A stretch of DNA of 64,000 nucleotides from NCBI RefSeq assembly GCF_000423125.1, contig NZ_AUHJ01000017.1, positions 22,455 to 86,454 of the forward strand, written 5' to 3'. How positions within the stretch are numbered: position 1 is the stretch's first letter; the number at the start of each line of letters is the position of its first letter. The DNA comes from Haliea salexigens DSM 19537 (GTDB lineage: Bacteria; Pseudomonadota; Gammaproteobacteria; Pseudomonadales; Halieaceae). The translations under genes and the position numbers were made by a program. This document shows positions 8,058-16,787 of the stretch, piece by piece. The notes below the pieces were generated by a model. The model did not search any database. It was not told the DNA's origin and was given only the letters and a program-made list of their open reading frames with translations.

Positions 8058-8870
8058 ATGTCAGAGCCTGTCACGCCCAGCCAGTTTGCCCTGGAAACCG
8101 CCGTGCAACGGCGCGGCGAGAATCTGTGGACGGCGGAGTTACATGCAGGCTGGCGCATCGGCGCGGTGCCCAATGGCGGGTATGTGCTGGCCATTGCCGG
8201 CAGGGCGCTGAGCGAGGCGCTGCCGCACAAGGATCCGCTGGCCGTCAACGCGTTCTACCTGGCGCCCACCACGCTCGGGCCGGTCGAGTGCCGTGTCGAG
8301 CTGCTGCGCGCAGGTGGCAACACCAGCCATGCCAGCGCGCGCCTGTACCAGGACGGTGAGTTGAAGATGGTGGTGACTGCGGCCTACACCACGCTGGCAC
8401 GCTTGCAGGGCCCGAGCTGGTCAGGGCAGGCTCGACCCCATTTTCCGGCCTGGGAGGCGTGTGTGAGCGGCGGCGACAGTGGCCTGGAATTCAGGCAGCG
8501 AGTCGACATTCGTCTGGTGGAGGAGGCAGCCGTATTCCGTGGCGGCGAGCCCAGCGGCAGCGGCGAATTTCGCGGCTGGGTACAGCACGCGGATGGCGCC
8601 CCACCCGACGCTATCGCCCTGCTCATGTTCGCAGATGCTTTTCCGCCCCCCGTATTCGACGTGCTGGGTGTGGTGGGTTGGGTGCCCACGGTGGAGTTGA
8701 CCGTACAGTTGCGCGGATTGCCGGCGCCTGGCCCCCTGCAGGCGCGTTTGTTCTCCAAACACCTTACTTCCGGCGTGATCGAGGAAGATGGCGAGTATTG
8801 GGATAGCGCCGGCAACCTGGTTGCCATCAGCCGCCAGACGGCCAAGGTCCGGCTGCCGCGGGCTCAGTAG
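8058..8870 (+). CDS. Acyl-CoA thioesterase family protein (double hotdog)
   Basis: 270 residues from the ATG at 8058. The N-terminal hotdog carries GWRIGAVPNGGYVLAIAGRAL, the family's usual NGGY helix, followed by a VNAFYLAPTTLGP strand. The C-terminal half contains MFADAFPPPVFDVLG and VPTVELTVQLRG, as in the second hotdog of TesB-type thioesterases, which hydrolyse acyl-CoA to free acid and CoA in the cytoplasm. It is transcribed divergently from the envelope operon, and its stop overlaps the end of the convergent ggt gene by 7 nt. Substrate chain length cannot be read from the sequence. Confidence 0.85.
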   Translation: MSEPVTPSQFALETAVQRRGENLWTAELHAGWRIGAVPNGGYVLAIAGRALSEALPHKDPLAVNAFYLAPTTLGPVECRVELLRAGGNTSHASARLYQDGELKMVVTAAYTTLARLQGPSWSGQARPHFPAWEACVSGGDSGLEFRQRVDIRLVEEAAVFRGGEPSGSGEFRGWVQHADGAPPDAIALLMFADAFPPPVFDVLGVVGWVPTVELTVQLRGLPAPGPLQARLFSKHLTSGVIEEDGEYWDSAGNLVAISRQTAKVRLPRAQ

Positions 8871-10603
8871 CCGGCAACGTATCCCCCGGGCCGACGGGTG
8901 TCGGTCGCACCCAGCAGGTAACCCCGTTCCAGCATGATCGACTGCGTGCGACCCAGCGTGCGCCCGGCAATGTCCACGTTGTGCCCCAGTGCGCGCAGCA
9001 GGCTCAGGGTATCCGGGCTGACGCCCTGCTCGACAACCAGTTTGTCCGGCTGCCACTGGTGGTGCACCCGCGGTTCCGCCGCCGCTGTGGCAATGTTCAT
9101 GTCGAAAGCCATGGCATTGAGCACCGTTTGCAGTACCGAGGTGATGATGAGGCTGCCGCCGGGGCTGCCGGTGGCAATCCAGGGTTTGCCCTCGCGGAAC
9201 ACCATGGTGGGGCTCATGGACGACAGGGGGCGCTTGCCCCCCTCGATGCTGTTGGCTTCGCCCTCCACCAGGCCAAAGGGGTTGGGCTGACCCGGGTTGG
9301 CGGCAAAATCGGCCATTTCGTTGTTCAGCAGCATGCCTGTTCCCGGCACGGCGATGTGTGAGCCAAAGCTGAAATTGAGCGTGTAGGTATTACTCACCAC
9401 ATTACCGAAGCGGTCGGCTACGGTGTAATGGGTGGTGTCATGGCTGGCGTCGACCAGTACTTTGCCCGGCGCAATCTCCTCCGCCGGGGTTGCACGGCCG
9501 GGTTTGATCAGGGCGCGTTGCCGCTCGGCATACGCCTTGTCGATAAGCGCGTCGACCGGCACGGGCTCGAAATCGGGGTCTGCCAGGTAGCGGCTACGGT
9601 CGGCATAGGCCAGTTTCATCGCCTCCGCCAGATGGTGAATGTAGGCGGCGCTGTTGTGCCCCATGGCCTGGAGGTCATAGCCCTCCAGGATGTTCAGTAT
9701 CTGGATGATGTGGATGCCGCCGGAAGAGGGGGGTGGTGTGGATACGACCTCGAAATCCTTGTAGCGACCGCGGACCGGCTCGCGCTCGATCGCGCGGTAG
9801 GCCGCCAGATCCGCGCGGCTGATCAGGCCATCCCCCGCCTTCATCTCCGCGAGAATACGGTCAGCCACCTCCCCTGTATAGAAGCCCTCGTGTCCTTCTC
9901 TGGCAATCTGCTCCAGCGTCCAGGCCAGGTCCGGTTGCTGCCAGCGGGCACCAATCGCGGGAACGCGCCCCTCGGCATCGAAGAACAGTTTGCGCGCCTC
10001 GGCGTTGGTGGCCAGGCGTTCGGCGCGCGCGGCGATTTCCTGGTTGAGCGCGAAGGAGACCTCCAGCCCGTCGCGGGCCAGGGCGATGGCTGGTGCCATG
10101 ACCTTCGCGAGGGGCAATGTGCCGTAGCGCTTCTGGGCCAGCACCAGGCCCGCCACGGTGCCGGGAACACCGGCGGACTGGTGGCTGAAGTAGGCCCGTT
10201 GCCGGTCCACCTCGCCCTGTGCATTCAGGAACAGGTCGCGCGTGGCGCTGGCGGGGGCTGTTTCGCGGTAGTCGATCAGCGTCTGCCGGTCCTCCTCGGC
10301 CAGATGCACCAGCATGAAGCCGCCGCCCCCCAGATTCCCGGCGCGCGGGTAGCTTACCGCCAGCGCAAAGCCGGTGGCGACCGCAGCATCCACTGCATTG
10401 CCACCGCGACGCAGTACATCGAGGCCAATTTCGGCGGCAAGCCGTTCGGGGCCGACGACCATACCCTCGCGCGCTACGGTGGGCAGGAAGCGGCTGCCGA
10501 AGTCGATAATCGGTTCTTCTGCGGCGGGCACCTGTGCCTGCGCGAGGGGGGCGGGCAGCAGAGTCACGCCCAGCAGAATAATCAGGTAACGGGTCAGTTT
10601 CAT
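8864..10603 (-). CDS. ggt: Gamma-glutamyltransferase
   Basis: 579 residues, the usual proenzyme length. A signal peptide (about 1-23, ending APLAQA) exports it to the periplasm. The large-subunit region has GGNAVDAAVATGFAL and the GGGGFMLVH loop. The self-processing site is D389-T390 in HDTTHYTV; Thr390 becomes the N-terminal nucleophile of the small subunit, as Thr391 does in E. coli. Downstream are NTYTLNFSFGS and the oxyanion/GGS region (SPGGSLI). It hydrolyses or transfers the gamma-glutamyl group of glutathione. It stands alone and converges with the thioesterase gene. Confidence 0.97.
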   Translation of the reverse strand: MKLTRYLIILLGVTLLPAPLAQAQVPAAEEPIIDFGSRFLPTVAREGMVVGPERLAAEIGLDVLRRGGNAVDAAVATGFALAVSYPRAGNLGGGGFMLVHLAEEDRQTLIDYRETAPASATRDLFLNAQGEVDRQRAYFSHQSAGVPGTVAGLVLAQKRYGTLPLAKVMAPAIALARDGLEVSFALNQEIAARAERLATNAEARKLFFDAEGRVPAIGARWQQPDLAWTLEQIAREGHEGFYTGEVADRILAEMKAGDGLISRADLAAYRAIEREPVRGRYKDFEVVSTPPPSSGGIHIIQILNILEGYDLQAMGHNSAAYIHHLAEAMKLAYADRSRYLADPDFEPVPVDALIDKAYAERQRALIKPGRATPAEEIAPGKVLVDASHDTTHYTVADRFGNVVSNTYTLNFSFGSHIAVPGTGMLLNNEMADFAANPGQPNPFGLVEGEANSIEGGKRPLSSMSPTMVFREGKPWIATGSPGGSLIITSVLQTVLNAMAFDMNIATAAAEPRVHHQWQPDKLVVEQGVSPDTLSLLRALGHNVDIAGRTLGRTQSIMLERGYLLGATDTRRPGGYVAGY

Positions 10604-10699
10604 CAGGTGGATCCTCCGGCGCCGAAGGGCCGCACTTTACCTGTTTTGGCAGGCAACGCATACTCACAGGCTGTCGTCACACCGGGGAGGCAGGGCGGA

Positions 10700-11005
10700 G
10701 TGAATACACTGCTTGAGCACATAACGGAGCGTCTCGATAGCCTGTTTGCACAGCTCGCCGAGGGGCTGGATGCGCCGCCGGCACAGCGCCTGCGCCTCGA
10801 GGGTTTGCTTGAGGCGGCGGTGCTGCTCGGCGGCGCCAGTGAGGATGAGCTGACGGCCCTGCTGAGTAGCCGTTACCAGGCGGCGTTCTCGCGTACGCCG
10901 CAGGACGATTTCGGCGCGCAGTGGCGACAATTGTTTCCGTTCCCCCAGATACCCGCCATGCAACAGCGCGCGCCGGTCGTTCCCAGCACATCCGATGATC
11001 TATAA
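10700..11005 (+). CDS. Small hypothetical protein upstream of pdxH
   Basis: 101 residues starting at a GTG preceded by a strong GGAGG at 10686-10690. The open frame extends far upstream, but that part lies antisense to ggt and is not credible. The protein is Leu/Ala/Glu-rich and probably helical (LLEHITERLDSLFAQL), has no signal peptide, and ends with a Pro-rich tail. It finishes 27 nt before pdxH and may be co-transcribed with it. I do not recognise the family. Confidence 0.65.
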   Translation: MNTLLEHITERLDSLFAQLAEGLDAPPAQRLRLEGLLEAAVLLGGASEDELTALLSSRYQAAFSRTPQDDFGAQWRQLFPFPQIPAMQQRAPVVPSTSDDL

Positions 11006-11006
11006 T
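11001..11006 (+). promoter_or_regulatory. Candidate -10 element for pdxH
   Basis: A perfect TATAAT lies 27 nt before the pdxH start, overlapping the stop of the preceding small gene. No good -35 is seen at 16-18 nt spacing, so this is weak evidence for an internal promoter. Confidence 0.35.
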
Positions 11007-11032
11007 GCCGCTTTGTTTGCAGGACTAATGCA

Positions 11033-11668
11033 GTGAATTACGAGGAATTCAGGCGCGAGTATCTGGCCGGCGGACTCCGGCGCGAGATGCTGGCACCCTG
11101 TCCCATTGCCCAGTTCGAGACCTGGTTGCAGCAGGCAGTGGAGAGCGAGATTACCGACCCCACGGCGATGGTGCTGGCCACGCTGGATGCAGATGGCGGC
11201 CCCTGGCAGCGTATCGTGCTGCTCAAAGATGTCGCCACCCGTGGCTTTGTGTTCTATACCAATTACAGCAGTGCGAAGGCGGCGGACATCAGCCGCCACC
11301 CGCAGGTGTCGTTGCTGTTTCCATGGAATATGCTGGAGCGTCAGGTGATTGTTGCCGGCCGGGCGGAGCGCCTGTCGGCACTGGAGTCGGCGCGCTATTT
11401 CCTCAGCCGCCCGCGGGAGAGCCAGCTCGCAGCGCTGGCATCGCGCCAGAGTCGGCCGGTGTCGGCGCGCGCGGTGCTGGAATCGCAGATGAACGCCCTG
11501 CGGCGCAAGTTTGCCCAGGGCGATATCCCGGTGCCGGACTTCTGGGGCGGGTACCGGGTTGTTCCAGAGCGGATCGAGTTCTGGCAAGGTGGAGCGCATC
11601 GCCTGCACGACCGGTTCCGTTACTACCGGGAAGGCGACGGCTGGCGCATAGAGCGCCTGCAACCGTGA
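11033..11668 (+). CDS. pdxH: Pyridoxamine/pyridoxine 5'-phosphate oxidase
   Basis: 211 residues, standard for PdxH. It oxidises PNP/PMP to pyridoxal 5'-phosphate with FMN in the cytoplasm. Visible family landmarks are the [11 protein letters not shown] strand, [19 protein letters not shown] (FMN and substrate binding), SAKAADI, the [13 protein letters not shown] helix, PDFWGGYRV, and the C-terminal [10 protein letters not shown] with the substrate-binding Arg/His. It begins with GTG; a nearby ATG at 11028 is out of frame and stops after two codons. Confidence 0.97.
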   Translation: MNYEEFRREYLAGGLRREMLAPCPIAQFETWLQQAVESEITDPTAMVLATLDADGGPWQRIVLLKDVATRGFVFYTNYSSAKAADISRHPQVSLLFPWNMLERQVIVAGRAERLSALESARYFLSRPRESQLAALASRQSRPVSARAVLESQMNALRRKFAQGDIPVPDFWGGYRVVPERIEFWQGGAHRLHDRFRYYREGDGWRIERLQP

Positions 11669-11704
11669 ACAGAATGGCACGTGGTCAAGGAGTGAAGCAG
11701 AGCA

Positions 11705-12160
11705 ATGGTTGAACAGCAGCAACTGGTTGGCGCCTGGCAGTTGGAGTCGTGGTCAATTGGCTACGAGGGCCGGGATGACTTTAGCAGCCCCTTCGGCGAG
11801 GACCCCCTGGGTCTGCTCGTGTATACGGCAGATGGCTGGATGAGTGCTTCCATCAATCGACGTGAGCGCGCCCGCTTGCCGGAGGATGCCAGCCCGCGGA
11901 AAGTGCCCGATGCGCAGCGCGCGTCAGCCTACAGCAGTTATTTTCACTACGCGGGGCGTTACCGTGTGGTCAATGGCAGCGTGGTGCATTACGTGACGCA
12001 AAGCCTGAACCCGAACTTTCCGGGTACCGAGCAGCTGCGCCACGCCGAACTGGACGGGCAGACGCTGGTGTTGACCGGCAAGGACGAGGTGGCCGGCACT
12101 GTCCGGTACCACACGCTGGTGTGGCACCGGGCGCCGGCCACGCAACCCGCTGCCGGGTAG
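11705..12160 (+). CDS. Lipocalin-like domain protein
   Basis: 151 residues. It opens with LVGAWQLESWSIGYEG and has PLGLLVYTADGWMSASI, then SYFHYAGRYRV and LRHAELDGQTLVLTG, the usual pattern of the small lipocalin-like (Lipocalin_5) family: a soluble beta-barrel without a signal peptide. Members are often found beside secondary-metabolism or stress genes, but their ligand is rarely known. It lies 36 nt after pdxH on the same strand and abuts the convergent cinA gene with no gap. Confidence 0.85.
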   Translation: MVEQQQLVGAWQLESWSIGYEGRDDFSSPFGEDPLGLLVYTADGWMSASINRRERARLPEDASPRKVPDAQRASAYSSYFHYAGRYRVVNGSVVHYVTQSLNPNFPGTEQLRHAELDGQTLVLTGKDEVAGTVRYHTLVWHRAPATQPAAG

Positions 12161-13444
12161 TCAGCGCGCGCGCCGCTGCGCGAAGTAACGGGGCTCGCTG
12201 TGGAGTCCCAGCAGTTGCCGCCGAATCATGTCCAGGCCGGCAGCGGCAATCATGGTCTGGAACAGCGTGCGTTCCACTGGCCACAGCAGGCAGCGGGTGC
12301 GTAAATCCTCAGCCGTTCCCCAGGCCAGCCAGACCGTGCCCACCGGCTTGTCGGGCGTGCCGCCCTCCGGCCCGGCAACGCCCGAGACGGCAATGGCGTA
12401 GTCGGCCCGGGCCCGCTCCAGGGCACCCAGGGCCATCTCCCGCACCACCGCCTCACTCACCGCACCGTGGCTTGCCAGCGTCGCGTCGCTGACCCCGAGC
12501 ACGCTCGACTTGATATCGTTGGCGTAGGTCACAAAGCCCGCGTGAAAGGCCTGCGATGATCCCGGAATACGTGTGAGCTGGCTGGCGATCAGCCCGCCGG
12601 TGCAGGATTCTGCCGTCGTCAGGGTCTGCCCGCGCGCGCTCAACAGTTCCAGTACCTTTGCCGCCAGTTGCGTGTCGCCTTCGCCGATGATGTGGTCGCC
12701 CACCAGCTCCCGCAGCCGCTGCTCACACCGCTCGCGCAACGGCAGGTCGGCGGCATCGGCCACGGCCAGCTTGATCTCCATCTGGGGCGCCCCGGCGCGA
12801 AAACCCAGCTCCACCGCGGCGGGCCAGTCCGGGATGGCATCGTTGATCAGTTGCTGTGCACTGGACTCCCCCAGGCCAAAGGTTTGCAAGCGGAGAATGT
12901 GCCGTTGCGCCGGTCGGGTCAGGGCGGCAGCGAGGTCGTCGACGATCAGGTCGAGCATGCGGCGCAGCTCCCCCGGCACGCCTGGCGTACAGATCACCCG
13001 GCACTTACCCAGGTAAAGTTCAAAGCCCACAGCGCTGCCAATGGCGTTGTCCACGATGCGGGACCCCGCGGGCAGCTGTGCCTGCTTGCGGTTGGCGGCA
13101 TCCAGCGGGATATTGCGCCGCCCACACCAGGCCTCCAGGTGCGCGACCGCCTGGGGGTGCTCCTCCAGTGGCACCCCCGCGGCTTCTGCCAACACCACAG
13201 CGGTCAAATCGTCCACCGTAGGCCCGAGCCCGCCGTTGACGATCAGGACATCCGCACTGGAGGCCATCGCCGTCAGCTCCCGGCACAGTAGTGCCCGGTC
13301 GTCGCCCACGGTGACCTTGCGGTAAATACCCAGCCCGATGTCCGCGAGTCGCTGGGCGATCAGGGCCGAATTGGAGTCGACGGTGTCGCCGCTCATGATT
13401 TCGTTGCCGGTCAGTAACAGTTGCACCTGGGGGTCGCGATGCAC
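12161..13444 (-). CDS. cinA: CinA family: MoCF-like domain fused to NMN amidohydrolase (PncC) domain
   Basis: 427 residues, the full two-domain length. The N-terminal half is the molybdopterin-binding-like (COG1058) domain with LLTGNEIMSGDTVDSNS, VNGGLGPTVDDLT and CTPGVPGELRRM. The C-terminal half is the CinA/PncC amidase with TAESCTGGLIASQLT, SQAFHAGFVTYAND and VSGVAGPEGGTPDKPVGTVW. PncC deamidates nicotinamide mononucleotide to recycle NAD breakdown products; the N-terminal domain is linked to ADP-ribose pyrophosphatase activity in related proteins. It is transcribed alone, divergently from the Nudix gene. Confidence 0.95.
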   Translation of the reverse strand: MHRDPQVQLLLTGNEIMSGDTVDSNSALIAQRLADIGLGIYRKVTVGDDRALLCRELTAMASSADVLIVNGGLGPTVDDLTAVVLAEAAGVPLEEHPQAVAHLEAWCGRRNIPLDAANRKQAQLPAGSRIVDNAIGSAVGFELYLGKCRVICTPGVPGELRRMLDLIVDDLAAALTRPAQRHILRLQTFGLGESSAQQLINDAIPDWPAAVELGFRAGAPQMEIKLAVADAADLPLRERCEQRLRELVGDHIIGEGDTQLAAKVLELLSARGQTLTTAESCTGGLIASQLTRIPGSSQAFHAGFVTYANDIKSSVLGVSDATLASHGAVSEAVVREMALGALERARADYAIAVSGVAGPEGGTPDKPVGTVWLAWGTAEDLRTRCLLWPVERTLFQTMIAAAGLDMIRRQLLGLHSEPRYFAQRRAR

Positions 13445-13568
13445 GGCCTCACTCCTTGAATTGAAAGGCGCACAGTGTAGTGCCGATGCTTTTGTTCAGG
13501 CAAAGTGCTATTTTTGCCCTTTTGACTCATGCCTCAGGAGACACGTGCCCGCGCAGGGCGCAGCGCCG

Positions 13569-14144
13569 ATGACCCGTTACTGCCCTCAATGTGGCGCAAG
13601 GCTGGAACCCCACGTGGTCGGCGGCGAGCCGCGCAACCACTGGCGCTGCACCGCCTGCGCGCGTCTGCACTACGATCACCCGATGATCGTGGTGACCACG
13701 TTTATCGCGTGCGACAAGCGTCTGCTCTGGGTGCAGCGTGCCCTGCCCCCCAAGGTGGGGTCCTGGGCCATACCGGGCGGCTTTCTGGAGCAGGATGAGA
13801 CACTGGCGGAAGGCGCGGCGCGCGAGTTGCGTGAGGAAGCGGGCGTGGTGCTGCCGGCATCCGAGCTGTCGTTTTATATGATGGGCACAATCACGTTCAT
13901 CAATCAGGTGTATGTGGCGTTTCGGGCCCGTGTAAGCGACGAGTCTTTGTGTCCGGGGCCGGAGTCGCTGGACGCCGGTTTTTTTTCGCGTGAGGAATGC
14001 CCCTGGGGGCAGGTGGCTTATCCCGAGGTGAACGATTCGATTTTTCAGGCCTATGACGACCTGGAGTCGGGACGTTTTGATATCTGGCATACGGAGATGA
14101 CGGCGGAGCGATATCAGCGGCACCGGGTGCGTGAGTTGCCCTGA
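13569..14144 (+). CDS. Nudix hydrolase with N-terminal zinc ribbon
   Basis: 191 residues from the ATG at 13569, which puts a CPQCG...CTAC zinc ribbon at the N-terminus as in NudC-like and ADP-ribose-type Nudix proteins. The Nudix box runs from GGFLEQDE through REEAGV and fits G-x5-E-x7-REUxEExGU. A GTG at 13545, 4 nt after AGGAG, is an alternative start adding eight residues. It hydrolyses a nucleoside-diphosphate-linked substrate; NADH, ADP-ribose and FAD are all possible. It lies next to cinA, another nucleotide clean-up gene. Confidence 0.93.
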   Translation: MTRYCPQCGARLEPHVVGGEPRNHWRCTACARLHYDHPMIVVTTFIACDKRLLWVQRALPPKVGSWAIPGGFLEQDETLAEGAARELREEAGVVLPASELSFYMMGTITFINQVYVAFRARVSDESLCPGPESLDAGFFSREECPWGQVAYPEVNDSIFQAYDDLESGRFDIWHTEMTAERYQRHRVRELP

Positions 14145-14904
14145 CGTTGGGGTGATGTCTTTTTTGGCGCCGTCTCATTCAGTCGGCGGCCCGTTGGGCC
14201 GCTGCGTCGCTTTGCACGGCGCGTTATTTCCTGCTCCATTCCGGGCGCATGCGGCGCGCCGTCCTTTGGGTGTTTTTGCGCTACCTTCTGCCGGTCGATT
14301 GCCGAAGGTATTTGGTCACTTGTCATGGTGGCGGTGTTCTTGGGGTGGCTTTTACGCACTAGCAGGGCTGGTGGTGGGGTGCGTTTAAGAGAGTTGTGGG
14401 GGCGCACCGACGCCCTCCAAGTCCGCAGGAAACAACCCACCGCGCAAATCAACGCGGGTACGTTGACGAATGGAGCGGGGCTTCGTATTGAGTGGGGCTT
14501 CATAGCCGAGGTTTCCACCCGCGTTGATCCGGTGTGCGGGGGTCTTTTTGCGGACTCGGAGGGCGTCGGCGCGAACACAGCCTCCCCTTAGGCCCTGCCA
14601 AACACCAGCCCTGCTAGTACGCAAACGCCTCCCAAGCAGTTGGCAGCCTTGGTATGTGCAAGACCAGTAAATCATCACGCCGCCAAACGGCAGCGCAAAA
14701 ACACCCAAAGGACCGCGCGCCGCATGCGCCCGCAGTGGAGCAAAAAGACCCCCGTGCTCCGGAGCGGCGCAGCGGCCCGACGGGCCGCCACCCCGAAGCA
14801 CCCACCCACAGCACCCACCCCCACCCCCACCCGCAACAACCCACTCTTCACCCTCCCTGATATACTGTGCCCCTACTCGTAAACAGCCGATACCGGAGCC
14901 CCGC
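14145..14904. other. Gene-free region dominated by a long imperfect inverted repeat
   Basis: 760 bp between the Nudix and FKBP genes with no credible gene. Open frames here read on both strands through the inverted repeat and have Pro/Arg/Gly-rich composition, so they are judged spurious. After the repeat, 14790-14845 is a C-rich tract of CCCACC-like units. A TATACT at 14861-14866 may be the -10 of the FKBP gene, though no -35 is evident. Confidence 0.75.
14185..14789. repeat. About 600 bp imperfect palindromic element
   Basis: Three nested pairs of arms share one centre near 14487. The outer left arm (14185-14294, beginning GGCGGCCCGTTGGGCCGCTG) matches the reverse complement of 14680-14789; the shared core includes GCATGCGGCGCG and TCCTTTGGGTGTTTTTGCGC. 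The middle pair is ACTAGCAGGGCTGG near 14358-14371 with its complement near 14604-14618. The inner pair is 14396-14460 with 14515-14576, sharing GACGCCCTCC and ATCAACGCGGGT. Copies diverge by substitutions and small indels. It could be an old non-autonomous mobile element or a dispersed structured repeat; no transposase or target duplication is visible. Confidence 0.8.
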
Positions 14905-15537
14905 ATGCCACTACAACCCGAGGTCGAACTGACCACCGATGAACAGAAAGTCAGCTACGGTTTCGGCCTGCAGTTTGGCGACCAGCTGCTGCGTAACGAC
15001 TTCCCGGGGCTGGACCTGGCGGCGGTCATGGCGGGCCTGCAGCACTGGTACAACGAACGCCAGTCACTGCTTGCCGACGGCGAACTGAACCCCAGCTACG
15101 ATGCCATCAAGGCCAAACAGGAGGCCGTTGCCGCCGAGCTGGTGGCGAAGCGCGAGGCGTTGGCTGCACAGTTCATGCAGGCCAATGCGCAGCGCCCCGC
15201 AGTCAGCACCACAGCCAGCGGTTTGCAGTATGAGGTGCTGGAGGCGGGTGAGGGCGCCAGCCCCGGGCCGCGCAGCAATGTTGTCACCCACTATCATGGC
15301 ACCTTTGTTGACGGTACGGTATTCGACAGCTCCGTGGATCGCGGGGAACCGGCCCGTTTTGGTGTCCACGAGGTGATTCCAGGGTGGACCGAGGCGCTGC
15401 AGCTGATGCGCATTGGCGATAAATGGCGCATCGCCTGTCCGCCGGCGCTGGCCTACGGTGCGCAGGGTGCCGGTGACGCTATTCCACCGAATACGGCGCT
15501 GGTGTTTGAGATCCATTTGCTCGGCATTGAGGAGTGA
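14905..15537 (+). CDS. fklB: FKBP-type peptidyl-prolyl cis-trans isomerase (FklB/FkpA-like)
   Basis: 210 residues. The N-terminal dimerisation region (DEQKVSYGFGLQFGDQLL) and a long helix (KAKQEAVAAELVAKREALA) precede a C-terminal FKBP domain (about 105-210). That domain contains VVTHYHGTFVDGTVFDSS, FGVHEVIPGWTEALQLM and KWRIACPPALAYG. No signal peptide is present, so a cytoplasmic FklB-type enzyme is favoured over periplasmic FkpA. It accelerates prolyl isomerisation in folding proteins. The Fe-ADH gene follows, with its ribosome-binding site inside this gene's last codons. Confidence 0.93.
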   Translation: MPLQPEVELTTDEQKVSYGFGLQFGDQLLRNDFPGLDLAAVMAGLQHWYNERQSLLADGELNPSYDAIKAKQEAVAAELVAKREALAAQFMQANAQRPAVSTTASGLQYEVLEAGEGASPGPRSNVVTHYHGTFVDGTVFDSSVDRGEPARFGVHEVIPGWTEALQLMRIGDKWRIACPPALAYGAQGAGDAIPPNTALVFEIHLLGIEE

Positions 15538-15542
15538 GCGTT

Positions 15543-16706
15543 ATGGCGCCGGCCAGTATCCACCTGCCGCGCATCCTGCGCATCGGGGCCGGTGCCAGTG
15601 CGACACTGTTGGACACGCTGGGCGAATTGGGTCTGGCCCGGCCGCTGCTGGTGACGGACCCTTTTCTGGCCGAGCGGGGCTTTGCGGAGCGGTTGTTGCA
15701 GCCGCTCATGCGGGCCGGTATCGCCTGCCCGGTGTTCGCCGAATGCGTTCCCGACCCGACAACAGACAGTGTTGCAGCCTGTCTGTCGCAGTTGCGCAGT
15801 GGGGATTTTGATTGCTTGGTGGCGCTGGGAGGCGGCAGTTCGCTGGACACGGCGAAAGCGGTGTCGGTGTTGGCACTGCACGGCGGTGCTATGCGCGATT
15901 TCGCAGTGCCGGCTACTGTTCCCAGCGGTCTGCCGGTTATTGCCATTCCCACGACGGCGGGGACGGGTGCCGAAGTGACGCGCGCGGCCGTGATCACCGA
16001 CACGCTCACGCAGGAAAAGATGCTCTGTATGGGGCTGGGTCTGGTGCCGGTCGCCGCGCTGGTGGATTTTGAGCTGACCCTGAGTATGCCCCATCGGTTA
16101 ACGGCCGACACAGGCCTGGACAGCCTCTGCCACGCGCTGGAAGCGTATGTCAGCCGCAAGGCCAATGCCTTTACCGACAGTATTGCCCTGACCGCGCTGG
16201 CCAGTATCAGCCGGCACTTGCGCACGGCCTGTGAGGACCCCGACAACCGGGAAGCGCGCGAGGCCATGATGCTGGCGGCCACCCAGGGCGGCATCGCCTT
16301 TGCCAACGCGTCTGTCACCCTCATTCACGGTATGAGTCGTCCGCTGGGCGCGCTGTTTCATGTGCCGCACGGCCTCAGTAACGCCATGCTCCTGCCTGAG
16401 GTGACGGCCTGGTCGGTCGGCCATGCGCCGCAGCGCTATGCGGAGTGTGCCCGCGTTATGGGGCTGGCGCAGGCGCATGACAGCGACACGCAGGCGGCGG
16501 ATCGCCTGGTAGCGGGGCTGCGTCAGCTCACTGCTGACCTGGAGGTGCCCGGCCCCCGGCAGTGGGGCATCGCCGAGGAACCCTGGTTTGCCAACCTGGA
16601 CACCATGGCAGCACAGGCCCTGGCGTCCGGTTCGCCGGGTAATAACCCACGTGTGCCGGAAGCAATGGATATCGTGGCCCTGTATCGTCGCGTTTGGGCC
16701 GCCTGA
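15543..16706 (+). CDS. Iron-containing alcohol dehydrogenase
   Basis: 387 residues from the ATG at 15543, which has AGGAG eight nt upstream; a GTG at 15534 is a possible earlier start. The N-terminal nucleotide-binding part has GGGSSLDTAKAV and IPTTAGTGAEVT. The metal-binding part has LTADTGLDSLCHALEAY and HGMSRPLGALFHVPHGLSNA, with the Asp/His ligands of group III dehydrogenases. It probably interconverts an alcohol and aldehyde with NAD(P). The substrate is not readable. It follows the FKBP gene closely and ends at a GC-rich hairpin. Confidence 0.93.
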   Translation: MAPASIHLPRILRIGAGASATLLDTLGELGLARPLLVTDPFLAERGFAERLLQPLMRAGIACPVFAECVPDPTTDSVAACLSQLRSGDFDCLVALGGGSSLDTAKAVSVLALHGGAMRDFAVPATVPSGLPVIAIPTTAGTGAEVTRAAVITDTLTQEKMLCMGLGLVPVAALVDFELTLSMPHRLTADTGLDSLCHALEAYVSRKANAFTDSIALTALASISRHLRTACEDPDNREAREAMMLAATQGGIAFANASVTLIHGMSRPLGALFHVPHGLSNAMLLPEVTAWSVGHAPQRYAECARVMGLAQAHDSDTQAADRLVAGLRQLTADLEVPGPRQWGIAEEPWFANLDTMAAQALASGSPGNNPRVPEAMDIVALYRRVWAA

Positions 16707-16714
16707 AGGCGGCC
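16697..16714 (+). terminator. GC hairpin at the Fe-ADH stop codon
   Basis: GGCCGCC-TGAA-GGCGGCC forms a 7 bp perfect stem with a 4 nt loop that contains the TGA stop. There is no T-tract, so it may be a Rho-assisted terminator or an mRNA 3' stabiliser. Confidence 0.5.
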
Positions 16715-16787
16715 TCCCCTACCCAACGCGGGGTGCATTGGCTACACTCCCCGGCCCCAGCAGCAAGCCGCCCGGAGGCACGAAACC

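Noticed and set aside
9428..10699. Long 5' extension of the small gene before pdxH
   Set aside because: It is antisense to ggt; a GTG with a strong ribosome-binding site at 10700 is the better start.
14114..14936. Several open frames inside the long inverted repeat
   Set aside because: They read through repeat arms on both strands, are Pro/Arg/Gly-rich and lack ribosome-binding sites or domains.
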